Positions 42,871 to 51,224 of a stretch of 64,000 bases of DNA are shown here, in pieces (position 1 is the stretch's first letter; each line of letters begins with the position of its first letter). Below the pieces are notes generated by a model. That model searched no databases and had not been told where the DNA came from. It saw nothing but the letters and a program-made list of their open reading frames with translations. Source of the stretch: Bacteroidia bacterium (GTDB taxonomy: Bacteria > Bacteroidota > Bacteroidia > Cytophagales > Cyclobacteriaceae); assembly GCA_030432655.1 (NCBI GenBank), contig JAUILA010000025.1, forward strand, positions 1 through 64,000, read 5' to 3'. A program made the translations under genes and the position numbers.

Positions 42871-44736
42871 TCATTCAAACGTTATAGTCACGGCTCCTTC
42901 ACTCGTATAGGGTTCCAGCCCATGCTCACGGGCAGGATTCCAGGCAGGTCCTGCTTTTAATATGGCGACCGCGGTACTGTCATGTGCAGGAGAAGCACTT
43001 TTCCAGACACGAATGTCATAAATATCTCCTGATGGCGGACAGGTAAAAAGTAACCGGACAGTTCCCTTTCCAAGACGGCTTTCCCGTGTTTCTTGTTTCA
43101 CATATTCATTGAAATTTTCCATTCCCCCCACTGGAAACGGATAATAGGTGCTTTCATCATAGGAATTCGTACTGTTGTTCTTATAACTCTGGCCGCGAAT
43201 AAGTACGCCATCCCTGAATACTTCCCTGAATTTCAGAGTACCCGTACCGTAATTGCCGAATGCGGTTCCATTTACAAGACCGTTCCGGTAAGGCACAAAA
43301 CTTTTCAGTGTGTCATTGGAGAAATAATCAACCAGTTCACCATTGCCGTCCTCGATCAGTACATTTCCCTCTTCATCCCAGGCAGTAAGGAGGTAATTCT
43401 TGTCCGCAAAATTCCGAACCTCTGACAAACGGCCGTTTTCGTGAAAAAACTCCCAGTAACCGACCCGTATTTCATTGTCATATTCTCCACATGCTGTATA
43501 GGTGCTGTCTTGCGAATAATAACGAAATATGCCGTTTCTCAGATTCGCCTGGTACACGCCTTTCATTTGTATGCCGCCATTGATATAATAGTCCTCGACG
43601 CGGCCATCCCATCGGCCGAGTGAATCTTTATATCCAAGCCGGTAATACGAGGCGCCGGCCGCGCTCCTGACCTCCTTCCATTCATCATCATACCAAGTCC
43701 GGTGAACCTCCCTCGGGGGAGGCGGGGGTGGTGTCTCGTTTGTTTCAAACGCAAGCGGGTGATTCAGTGGTTGAATGGGTATGGACTGAACCAACTCAAT
43801 GCTGTCCATATAGCGGTAGGAATGCTGATCCACCAGTTTAGCCTTATACGCATTCTCCCGTTCCTTTTTACGCGCATACTGATACAGGGAATTGCGGTCT
43901 TCAATAACGGAGGCAGGTGCATTGTCCAGGGTATCTGCAAACAGCTGTGCGATGGAGTCAAATGACTCCCTGATCCGGAGAAAGCCTTTTGAAGCCTCCT
44001 CATCCGAGGTGAAAGAGGCTGCAAGCTCCTGGCTTTTCTCTTCAGTATCCTCCAATCCACGGAACTGGTTAAAATGAACTACCTGGAAGCGCGGCAGGAC
44101 GAAGTAGATCACTACCAGTAATGTGGAGAGCATCAGGTAAAGATGCAGCGGCCTTACAGCAGGAAGAACTGCGTATACAGTTCCGATGGCTAATCCGCAT
44201 AGCAATCCGCCCAGATGGGCGGCATTATCAAATGGAAAAACCATTCCTATCAGAAGGATGAGTGCTACATAGATGCCTGCTGTGAGTATGGTTCGCCATA
44301 GTTCAGCCTCCTGGTCCCGCATCCGAATGATGGTCAGCACCATGTCGAACCCGAAAATTCCAAATATTGCACCGCTGGCTCCAACAGAAACCGAAAACAG
44401 GTTCCAGTACAGTGAAACAAGGTTTCCGGCAATCCCGGTTACCAGGAATAACGCCAGGAACCCAAGCGGTCCGGTTACAGGTTCGACCGCTCGCCCCAGG
44501 CTGTATAAAGCAAGCATGTTCAGTAGCAGGTGTATAAAACCCCCGTGTGCAAACAGGGATGTCAGGAGTCTCCAGGGCTCAGCGCCCAGCGTGTAAGGTG
44601 CAAAATTACCACCCTGAGACAGTATTTGCGGTACGGTGTAAAATGAAAATTCAAGCCCGGAGATCAGTGCCCACAAAACGCAGATGAGTATCAGCAAATA
44701 GGTAGCTGCCGGATGCCCGGAAAAGCGAGGTATCAT
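42871..44736 (-). CDS. Rhomboid protease fused to MORN/YwqK-like repeats and a TonB C-terminal domain
   Basis: A 621-residue fusion. Residues 1-190 are a rhomboid intramembrane serine protease with the oxyanion His69-x3-Asn73 in FIHLLLNM, the catalytic Ser121 in VGASGAIFG, and His174 in DNAAHLGG. A seventh helix (about 198-216) follows, then a charged helical region (about 225-310), a PPPPPP stretch (336-341), MORN/YwqK-type repeats (about 370-515: GRWDGRVEDYYINGGIQMKG, GYWEFFHENGRLSEV), and a TonB_C-like domain (about 555-615: GTVRLLFTCPPSGDIYDIRV, SPAHDSTAVAILKAGPAWNP). Six rhomboid helices plus one would place the C-terminal part in the periplasm. Targets are unknown. It is cotranscribed with DoxX and lies 48 bases after the M1 peptidase gene. 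Confidence 0.9.
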   Translation of the reverse strand: MIPRFSGHPAATYLLILICVLWALISGLEFSFYTVPQILSQGGNFAPYTLGAEPWRLLTSLFAHGGFIHLLLNMLALYSLGRAVEPVTGPLGFLALFLVTGIAGNLVSLYWNLFSVSVGASGAIFGIFGFDMVLTIIRMRDQEAELWRTILTAGIYVALILLIGMVFPFDNAAHLGGLLCGLAIGTVYAVLPAVRPLHLYLMLSTLLVVIYFVLPRFQVVHFNQFRGLEDTEEKSQELAASFTSDEEASKGFLRIRESFDSIAQLFADTLDNAPASVIEDRNSLYQYARKKERENAYKAKLVDQHSYRYMDSIELVQSIPIQPLNHPLAFETNETPPPPPPREVHRTWYDDEWKEVRSAAGASYYRLGYKDSLGRWDGRVEDYYINGGIQMKGVYQANLRNGIFRYYSQDSTYTACGEYDNEIRVGYWEFFHENGRLSEVRNFADKNYLLTAWDEEGNVLIEDGNGELVDYFSNDTLKSFVPYRNGLVNGTAFGNYGTGTLKFREVFRDGVLIRGQSYKNNSTNSYDESTYYPFPVGGMENFNEYVKQETRESRLGKGTVRLLFTCPPSGDIYDIRVWKSASPAHDSTAVAILKAGPAWNPAREHGLEPYTSEGAVTITFE

Positions 44737-44784
44737 AGTGATAACGTAACCGAATTCAGAGAGTCATGATTATCGAGACCCATA

Positions 44785-46437
44785 TTATTCTTTATTTTCC
44801 TTTCCGAGAATATTGAATTGAGAAATATAATAGTCTTTCGGTAAGGTTAATTCGCCTGAGGTCACCGATCCTTCGTATTTTGACCATCGTGCAGTCGGGT
44901 GGAGACGCACTGACTCACCGCCTGCTTCAGCCGGCAGGTCCATTTCAAAAGTGTTCAGGCAATTGGTAAAGCGGTAAAAAAGGTCTCCCTCTCTAAAATA
45001 ATATTCCAAAACGGGGATTCTGTAATCCCGCAGGTACTGATCAAAGACAGGTTTCAGAGCCAGACCGGACTCTTGTGTGATGTATTCCTCAATCTGAGCT
45101 GTGGTGACCGTTTCGTGATAAAATTCACGGTTAAGACCCCTTAGTATCTGGCGCCACTTTTCATCATCCCCGATCATCATCCGGATCATATGAAGAAGGT
45201 TTGCCCCTTTGCTGTACATATCACCGGAGCCGGAACTGTTTACTTCATAATCGCCAATGACGGGCCTGTCATTCCGGATATTGCGACGCGTCCCGACTAC
45301 GTATTCACGGGCGGCATCCTTTCCGAAATGGTAATCCACATAAAGGTTTTCAGAATAGGCGGTAAAACCTTCATGGACCCACATATCGGCGATGTCCTTG
45401 TAAGTGATATTATTTGCAAACCATTCGTGCCCGCTCTCATGAATTATTATGAAATCAAATTTCTCTCCCCAGCCACTTTGGCTCACATCACGGCCCCTGT
45501 AGCCGTTTTGGTAGCCGTTGCCGTAGGTGACGGCACTCTGGTGTTCCATACCCAGGTAGGGAGCTTCAATAAGTTTGTATCCGTCCTCGTAAAAAGGGTA
45601 GGGGCCGAACCAGAATTCAAACGCCTCAAGCATCATCGGGACCTGCCTGAATTGCTCTTTGGCAGCTTCAAGATTTTCCGGCAATACATAATAATTACAG
45701 GTCAGCGGCCCGTTCTCACCGTCAAATGTTTCTGAAAAATGCGCGTAATCCGCGATATTAATACTTACCCCGTAATTGTTAATCGGGTTCATGACAACCC
45801 AGTGCCATGTATTCGAACCGTCTGCGTGCTCTGTAACATTTTCCAGCCGTCCGCTTGATACGTCCATCAGTCCTTCAGGAACTTTCACCGCCATCCGCAT
45901 GCTGTCAGGTTCATCATACATATGGTCTTTGCATGGCCACCACAGACTTGCCCCAGCTCCCTGGCAACTGCTGGCGATGAACGGTTTTCCCTGCGCATCC
46001 TCCTTCCAGGTGATCCCGCCGCTCCATGGCGGATTAGGACTTACCTGAGGTGCACCGCTGTAATACACTTCCACGAAGTCCAGGTCTTTCTGAGGACGTG
46101 AGAATGTGACAAACCAGGCATTTCCATCCCGGGTAAATTCAAGCGATTTTCCATCCTGGCGTATTTCAGTGATCTTCATCGGCTCCTGTAAGTCGATTTG
46201 CATTAGGTTCCCGGCTTCCAGGGTTTGATAATATATCCTGTTGACGCCTTCAATAGTGCGGTCCTCAGGAGATACTTCCATGGAAAGGTCATAATACACC
46301 AGGTCCCACCAGGCTCTTTCAGGGGTGATGCTCCCCCTGAGTGTATCCTGACGTGAATACTGACCATATGATACCTGAAAGAAGCCTGTAACACCCGTCA
46401 GTATCAGCACAGAAATTAGTATAAAACGCTTTGCCAT
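44785..46437 (-). CDS. M1 family metallopeptidase (aminopeptidase N-like), exported
   Basis: A 550-residue zinc peptidase with a signal peptide (about 1-25), a beta-rich N-terminal domain, the substrate-binding GMEHQSAVTYG (about 297-307), and the zinc motif HESGH-x18-E (His333, Glu334, His337, Glu356) in HESGHEWFANN and MWVHEGFTAYSENL. It lacks the long C-terminal helical domain of aminopeptidase N, as in the short M1 enzymes. It would trim peptides in the periplasm or outside the cell. It starts 4 bases after the amidohydrolase gene, so the two are in one operon. Confidence 0.94.
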   Translation of the reverse strand: MAKRFILISVLILTGVTGFFQVSYGQYSRQDTLRGSITPERAWWDLVYYDLSMEVSPEDRTIEGVNRIYYQTLEAGNLMQIDLQEPMKITEIRQDGKSLEFTRDGNAWFVTFSRPQKDLDFVEVYYSGAPQVSPNPPWSGGITWKEDAQGKPFIASSCQGAGASLWWPCKDHMYDEPDSMRMAVKVPEGLMDVSSGRLENVTEHADGSNTWHWVVMNPINNYGVSINIADYAHFSETFDGENGPLTCNYYVLPENLEAAKEQFRQVPMMLEAFEFWFGPYPFYEDGYKLIEAPYLGMEHQSAVTYGNGYQNGYRGRDVSQSGWGEKFDFIIIHESGHEWFANNITYKDIADMWVHEGFTAYSENLYVDYHFGKDAAREYVVGTRRNIRNDRPVIGDYEVNSSGSGDMYSKGANLLHMIRMMIGDDEKWRQILRGLNREFYHETVTTAQIEEYITQESGLALKPVFDQYLRDYRIPVLEYYFREGDLFYRFTNCLNTFEMDLPAEAGGESVRLHPTARWSKYEGSVTSGELTLPKDYYISQFNILGKENKE

Positions 46438-46441
46438 AGGA

Positions 46442-49400
46442 TTATTTTTTCAGCATGCCGGGTATCCCTTGTGGAGGAGCCGCCTGGTGCCAGTGAAATA
46501 CAGGTGCATCTTTCTCTTCCGGATATACTTCCTTCAGGCTGGCCCCTTCATACAACCTGCCGTTTTTCATTACCCAATTCACCGTATTGGTGTTACGGAT
46601 ATTATCCAGTGGGTTTTCATCCAGGATCACCAGGTCGGCTAATTTACCAGCTTGCAGTGAGCCAAGATCACCGTCAAGTCCCAGTGCCTTTGCTCCCAGG
46701 ATCGTCGCCACTTTAAGGGCATTATGCTCTGATAAGCCCCCTGCCTGAACTGACCACAGCTCCCAGTGATACCCCAGTCCCTGTAATTGCCCGTGACTTC
46801 CAATCCCCGCAATTCCTCCGGCATCAACCAGCTGATCTACAAATTCAGCATGACGGGGGAATATGTGCTCTTCCTTCATGAACCATCCAGCGCCTCTGCG
46901 GCGGCTTTTGCTGTCCAAGTCTGACTTCGGGGTGTAGTAGGCCAGTTTTTCATCTCCGGCAACATCTTCCGTAGCATAATAGTAATTTTCTGCCCATGGT
47001 CCGCCATACGAAACCAATAGCGTAGGCGTGTAAGCAGTTTCAGACTCAGCGACCAGTCCTGTCACATCCTTGTATATCGGATAGATCGGAAAGCTGTGCT
47101 CATGACCGGGATACCCGTCAATCACCTGCGTCATATTCAGCTTGAAATCGAGTGCACCTTCGGTGGTTGGCATCAGTTGCTGCTCTTTCGCTGCTGTAAT
47201 GATCCATTGGCGCTGCTGTCGGTTTCCCGTTACATACATCTTAATCGTTTTCGTATGATAATATTCTGAATATTGCTTCAACACCTGCCTGGCATGTTCC
47301 TGGTCACGAATATTATATGCCCAGAAACCAACTCCCGGTCCTGTGGAATATATTCTTGGCCCGGTAAGCATACCTGCATCGACCATGTCACCGTAGGTAA
47401 GCACATCGGTAGTACCGGTTTGCGGATCACGGGTGGTGGTTACGCCATAAGCCAGGTTGGCTGCGTAGCTCCACACTTCATTTTTGTGCATTCCCCATGA
47501 AGGACGCATATGTGCATGGGTATCGACAAGCCCGGGGATAATGGTCTTGCCGGACATATCCATGGTTTGTGCGCCCCGCCCGGCATCGAGCGTACCGTTT
47601 TCTCCAACTGCCTTAATACGATTATTTTCAATCAGAATGTCGCCGTTTTCAAAAACTTCATCTCCGTTCATTGTTATAATTCGTGCATTTTGCAGGAGAA
47701 TGGTTCCCTCAGGGATATCCCTTTCAACTTCGATAATAACTCGCAACTCATTCGGTTTATACCCTTTGTCTTCGTCTTCATCCTCCTCTTCTTCGTCCGT
47801 GGCATCTTCGTCGCCTTCTGCTTCGCTGACCTCTTCATTTTCCTCCGCTTCTTCTTCTGCCTCCTTTTCTGCTTCAAGACGTTCTTCAGTGGCTTTTGCC
47901 GCCTCAAGATCATAGGTAAAAAACGCGTTTCCGATTGACCAGAATACTTTTTTGCCATTTTCACTCCATGACGGGAACTGACCACCAATCTCGGTAAGCT
48001 TTCTGGCCGGAAATGCAGCCTTATCCGGTGAAGCCACGGAGATCTTTACGACCTCCTTACCGATCCTGGGCACGGTAACTGTATAAATGTCGTTGTTGAT
48101 CAGCGCAATGGCCTGGTCACCTTCCGGAGCCATCAATACGAGCGTTGCATCGGACGGCTGCTGGGCAGGCTCTTCCGGATTTTCAATCATTATCTTATGC
48201 CCAAGATCATCCAGGGTGAATCCGTAGGTGGTGATCCCTGAAACCTTTACGATTTCTTTTTCATCTGTTCCGTCCCAGCGAATGGAGACAAGTCCTTTGC
48301 TGCCCGAATACAAATAAATCCGATCGTCACTTTTGGTGAAATGTGGATGCTCACGTCCCATCGAGCGGGAGATGAACTGTGGATCTCCGCCATCCGGTGA
48401 GATCCAGTAAATTTCATGCTGGGACTGGAACGCATTGGGTCCGGTTGCATTCTGGAAATTGGATTCAAATCCTTTCAGATAGACAATCCGGTTATTGTAT
48501 GACCAGGCAGGTTGCGTATATATGGCAGGTTGTGAGGTAAGCCTTTCAGGACGCATTCTCCCGGTGGTGTTAACTTTGTAAAGATGGCCGCCATCGGTTT
48601 CATCCCAGGTAGCATATACCAGAAATTTACCGTCCGGGCTCCAGGATGGCATTGCTTCTGTATGCTCTGCATCGGTTACCCGCACCGGTTCCTGATCCTC
48701 AAGGTCCATGATGTAGAGCCGGTTGAGCGCCGTAAAAGCGACGCGGTCCCCCGCAGGAGATACTTCCACATCCCTGATTTGAGTGACCGTCATCATTTCG
48801 TCATCGGAAACAGGGTAGTCAAAACTTAAGAGGGGACCGAGGCCAACTTCCTCGTCCACCTGGAAGGGAATATTGACAGCGTCGCCGCCGTCCACAGGAA
48901 TTTTATAGATTTTACCTCCGTATGAGGTGACCACGTGGGTATTATCGGGGGTGAAAGCCATGGCCGGAAGTACGCCAAGCGGGGCGATGGATTCCTGCTC
49001 ATCGTGCTGGACCGGGTAGGCAAGCCATTTTTCTTCGCCGGATTTCAGGTCGCGAATGATGAGGCCTGTCTCTGTATTGTGGCGTGTGCCATACACCAGC
49101 TGATTACCATCCGGTGAAAGGGTAGGAGCAAACGCAGAACCGTATCGGGAAGTAATGCGTTCGGATTCTCCGGTTTCGCGATCATATACGGCTACCTGGT
49201 ACTGGGGAAGGCTGGCATTATATTGCCAGGCGCCTGAACGTGTTGAATAATAAATATATCTTCCGTCCGGGCTGAAGACCGGCTCGACTTGCTTTTGATT
49301 GCCTTCATTAATTTCCGCCCCGGTTCCCCCGTCCACATGATAAATCCGCAGGTCCATGAGGCGTTTTCCTTCCGAGGTCACCACATATTTTCCATCCGGG

Positions 49401-49849
49401 GACCAGGCGGCTGACTGCATGATCTTATTGGATCGTTCCGTAAATTGTTCGGGTTCTGCCGCTTCGTCATCCAGGTCGAGCATCCAGACATTCTCCGAGC
49501 CGCTCCTGTCAGAAATAAAAAGAAGCCTGGTGCCATCCGGACTGAATTTCGGTCCAGTATCATAGGCAAGGTCGGATGTTATTCGCCTGGCATCGCCACC
49601 TTCTATCGGAAGAAGGTATAGGTCGCCCAGCATATCAAACGCAATTATCCGGCCATCGGGGCTTATATCCAGGGAAAGCCAGGTGCCCTCATCAGTATTC
49701 AGGTGGTAGGTCCGGGCTGCTTCCAGGGGCAATTTTTCTTTTTCCTTTTTCTCCTGTTTAACTGTATCTGCCACCTGGGTACTGTCATTTTGACCCTGGA
49801 CACAGATTGAAATAATCAGAAACAACGAGCAAAAAAAAGCATGTCGCAT
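46442..49849 (-). CDS. Exported beta-propeller (TolB/PD40-like) amidohydrolase fusion
   Basis: An 1135-residue protein with a signal peptide (about 1-19), a PD40/TolB-like beta-propeller with repeated xSPDG units (FSPDGTRLLFISDRSG, AWSPDGKYVVTSEG, SWSPDGKFLVYATWDE; about 50-640), a highly acidic Glu/Asp linker (about 656-700), and an amidohydrolase domain (about 705-1110). The latter has PGLVDTHAHMRP (His778, His780), GHEHSF, and LGSLQAGKLADLVILDENP. The position that usually holds the last metal-binding Asp reads GIGSHGQLQG. Substrate is unknown; cyclic imides, peptides or N-acyl amino acids are possible. It leads an operon with the M1 peptidase, which suggests peptide-related catabolism. 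Confidence 0.88.
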   Translation of the reverse strand: MRHAFFCSLFLIISICVQGQNDSTQVADTVKQEKKEKEKLPLEAARTYHLNTDEGTWLSLDISPDGRIIAFDMLGDLYLLPIEGGDARRITSDLAYDTGPKFSPDGTRLLFISDRSGSENVWMLDLDDEAAEPEQFTERSNKIMQSAAWSPDGKYVVTSEGKRLMDLRIYHVDGGTGAEINEGNQKQVEPVFSPDGRYIYYSTRSGAWQYNASLPQYQVAVYDRETGESERITSRYGSAFAPTLSPDGNQLVYGTRHNTETGLIIRDLKSGEEKWLAYPVQHDEQESIAPLGVLPAMAFTPDNTHVVTSYGGKIYKIPVDGGDAVNIPFQVDEEVGLGPLLSFDYPVSDDEMMTVTQIRDVEVSPAGDRVAFTALNRLYIMDLEDQEPVRVTDAEHTEAMPSWSPDGKFLVYATWDETDGGHLYKVNTTGRMRPERLTSQPAIYTQPAWSYNNRIVYLKGFESNFQNATGPNAFQSQHEIYWISPDGGDPQFISRSMGREHPHFTKSDDRIYLYSGSKGLVSIRWDGTDEKEIVKVSGITTYGFTLDDLGHKIMIENPEEPAQQPSDATLVLMAPEGDQAIALINNDIYTVTVPRIGKEVVKISVASPDKAAFPARKLTEIGGQFPSWSENGKKVFWSIGNAFFTYDLEAAKATEERLEAEKEAEEEAEENEEVSEAEGDEDATDEEEEDEDEDKGYKPNELRVIIEVERDIPEGTILLQNARIITMNGDEVFENGDILIENNRIKAVGENGTLDAGRGAQTMDMSGKTIIPGLVDTHAHMRPSWGMHKNEVWSYAANLAYGVTTTRDPQTGTTDVLTYGDMVDAGMLTGPRIYSTGPGVGFWAYNIRDQEHARQVLKQYSEYYHTKTIKMYVTGNRQQRQWIITAAKEQQLMPTTEGALDFKLNMTQVIDGYPGHEHSFPIYPIYKDVTGLVAESETAYTPTLLVSYGGPWAENYYYATEDVAGDEKLAYYTPKSDLDSKSRRRGAGWFMKEEHIFPRHAEFVDQLVDAGGIAGIGSHGQLQGLGYHWELWSVQAGGLSEHNALKVATILGAKALGLDGDLGSLQAGKLADLVILDENPLDNIRNTNTVNWVMKNGRLYEGASLKEVYPEEKDAPVFHWHQAAPPQGIPGMLKK

Positions 49850-49850
49850 A

Positions 49851-49883
49851 GATAGATTTTATTACGTGAATTGTGAATCTATC
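49851..49883. repeat. Inverted repeat GATAGATT-N17-AATCTATC before the amidohydrolase gene
   Basis: A perfect 8-bp inverted repeat (49851-49858 and 49876-49883) begins one base upstream of the ATG on the minus strand. It could be an operator or a hairpin in the 5' untranslated region. The remainder of the 131-base gap to the MetB-like gene shows no gene. Confidence 0.4.
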
Positions 49884-49980
49884 AACACTCCGTCAATAAG
49901 AAAATCGGAATTATGTAAGTGGTTTCCGTTTGAGGTTGTTAGGCAAAGGGTTAATCCGTAATTCCTGCCACCCCTGATGA

Positions 49981-51138
49981 TTAATTTGAGAGCGCCTGCT
50001 CGAGGTCGGCAATTAGGTCTTCTGCATCCTCAATACCCACACTTAACCTGATCAGGGAGTCCAGAAGCCCCACTTTTATTCGCTCTTCCCGGGGGATGCT
50101 GGCGTGTGTCATCGTGGCCGGATGATTGGCGAGGGATTCTACACCTCCCAGCGATTCGGCCAGCGAGAAATAACGGAAACGCTCAAGTATGCGGAAGCAT
50201 TCATCCTGGCTGTCCCCTTTGAGGGTGAACGAGATCATACCTCCGAAACCACGCATCTGTTCCCTGGCCACCTGGTGATTAGGATGGTCCTCAAATCCGG
50301 GCCAGTACACCTTGTCTACACGCGGATGTCCTTTCAGAAACGAGGCGATTTTTTCCCCGTTTTGGCAATGCCGGTCCATACGAAGGTGGAGGGTTTTTAT
50401 TCCCCGCAAAACGAGGAAACAGTCCTGCGGACCAGGGGTGGCACCACAAGAATTTTGCAGGAATGCCAGCTTTTCCTTCAACTCATCTGAATTAACCACC
50501 AGGGCTCCCATCACCACATCCGAATGTCCGCCAAGGTATTTTGTGACCGAATGCATTACAATATCAGCGCCGAGATCCAGCGGGGTTTGCAGGTAAGGTG
50601 TGGCGAAAGTATTATCCACCGCCAGGAGGAGGTTATTTTTTTTGGCAATTTCAGCAACCCGGCGTATATCAATAATATTCATCATCGGGTTTGTCGGTGT
50701 TTCCACCCAGATCAGCCTGGTATTTTCGTTAATAAAGGGCTCGAATTCCGAAACATCATGCATCCCGGTAAAGTGGAATTTAATGCCGTATTTCTCGAAT
50801 ACCTTCCTGAAAATCCGGTAAGTACCACCATACAAATCATTGGCCGCAATTACTTCGTCACCCGGGTTCAGAAGTTTAATTATTGCATCAATGGAAGCAA
50901 GTCCGGAAGAAAAGCATAATCCGTGTTTGCCATTCTCCAGGGCTGCAATATTTGCCTGGAGCGCGTCCCGTGTAGGATTCTGGGTCCTTGAATATTCATA
51001 TCCCTTATGATCGCCGGGAGATTTCTGAACGTAGGTGCTGGTTTGATAAATCGGTGTCATAATGGCACCTGTCGATGGGTCAGGCGTAATTCCGGCATGG
51101 ATTGCCTTGGTGCCAAACTTCATATTTTTATTCTTCAT
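49981..51138 (-). CDS. metB: Cystathionine gamma-synthase/gamma-lyase family PLP enzyme
   Basis: A 385-residue fold-type I PLP enzyme of the Cys/Met metabolism family. Seen are the TPIYQTSTYVQ segment, the YSRTQNPTRDALQ phosphate-binding region, CFSSGLASIDAII, and the Schiff-base lysine Lys200 in HSVTKYLGGHSD. It either joins cysteine to an activated homoserine (MetB) or splits cystathionine to cysteine (gamma-lyase); the sequence does not decide which. An alternative start five codons in (MKFGTKAIHAG) is possible. The gene follows E2 after 75 bases containing a strong stem-loop. Confidence 0.88.
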   Translation of the reverse strand: MKNKNMKFGTKAIHAGITPDPSTGAIMTPIYQTSTYVQKSPGDHKGYEYSRTQNPTRDALQANIAALENGKHGLCFSSGLASIDAIIKLLNPGDEVIAANDLYGGTYRIFRKVFEKYGIKFHFTGMHDVSEFEPFINENTRLIWVETPTNPMMNIIDIRRVAEIAKKNNLLLAVDNTFATPYLQTPLDLGADIVMHSVTKYLGGHSDVVMGALVVNSDELKEKLAFLQNSCGATPGPQDCFLVLRGIKTLHLRMDRHCQNGEKIASFLKGHPRVDKVYWPGFEDHPNHQVAREQMRGFGGMISFTLKGDSQDECFRILERFRYFSLAESLGGVESLANHPATMTHASIPREERIKVGLLDSLIRLSVGIEDAEDLIADLEQALSN

Positions 51139-51171
51139 AAAAAGTTTTTGAAAATCAATAGTTGCGACGGC

Positions 51172-51224
51172 GCAGCATGGGTTATTCAGGCAGAACCTGT
51201 GGGCACGGCTGAATCAGATGCTGC
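51172..51224 (-). ncRNA. Nested stem-loop between E2 and the MetB-like gene
   Basis: Two nested perfect inverted repeats, GCAGCAT/ATGCTGC (7 bp, outer) and ATTCAG/CTGAAT (6 bp, inner), fold a 53-base element that spans the E2 stop codon and ends 34 bases before the MetB-like start codon. There is no T run after it, so it is not a standard terminator. It may be a 3'-end stabiliser, an attenuator or a leader element. I saw no match to the SAM-I core, so no riboswitch class is claimed. Confidence 0.4.

Noticed and set aside
47740-47890. GA-rich low-complexity run as a non-coding repeat
   Set aside because: It is in frame and encodes the acidic linker of the propeller-amidohydrolase protein.
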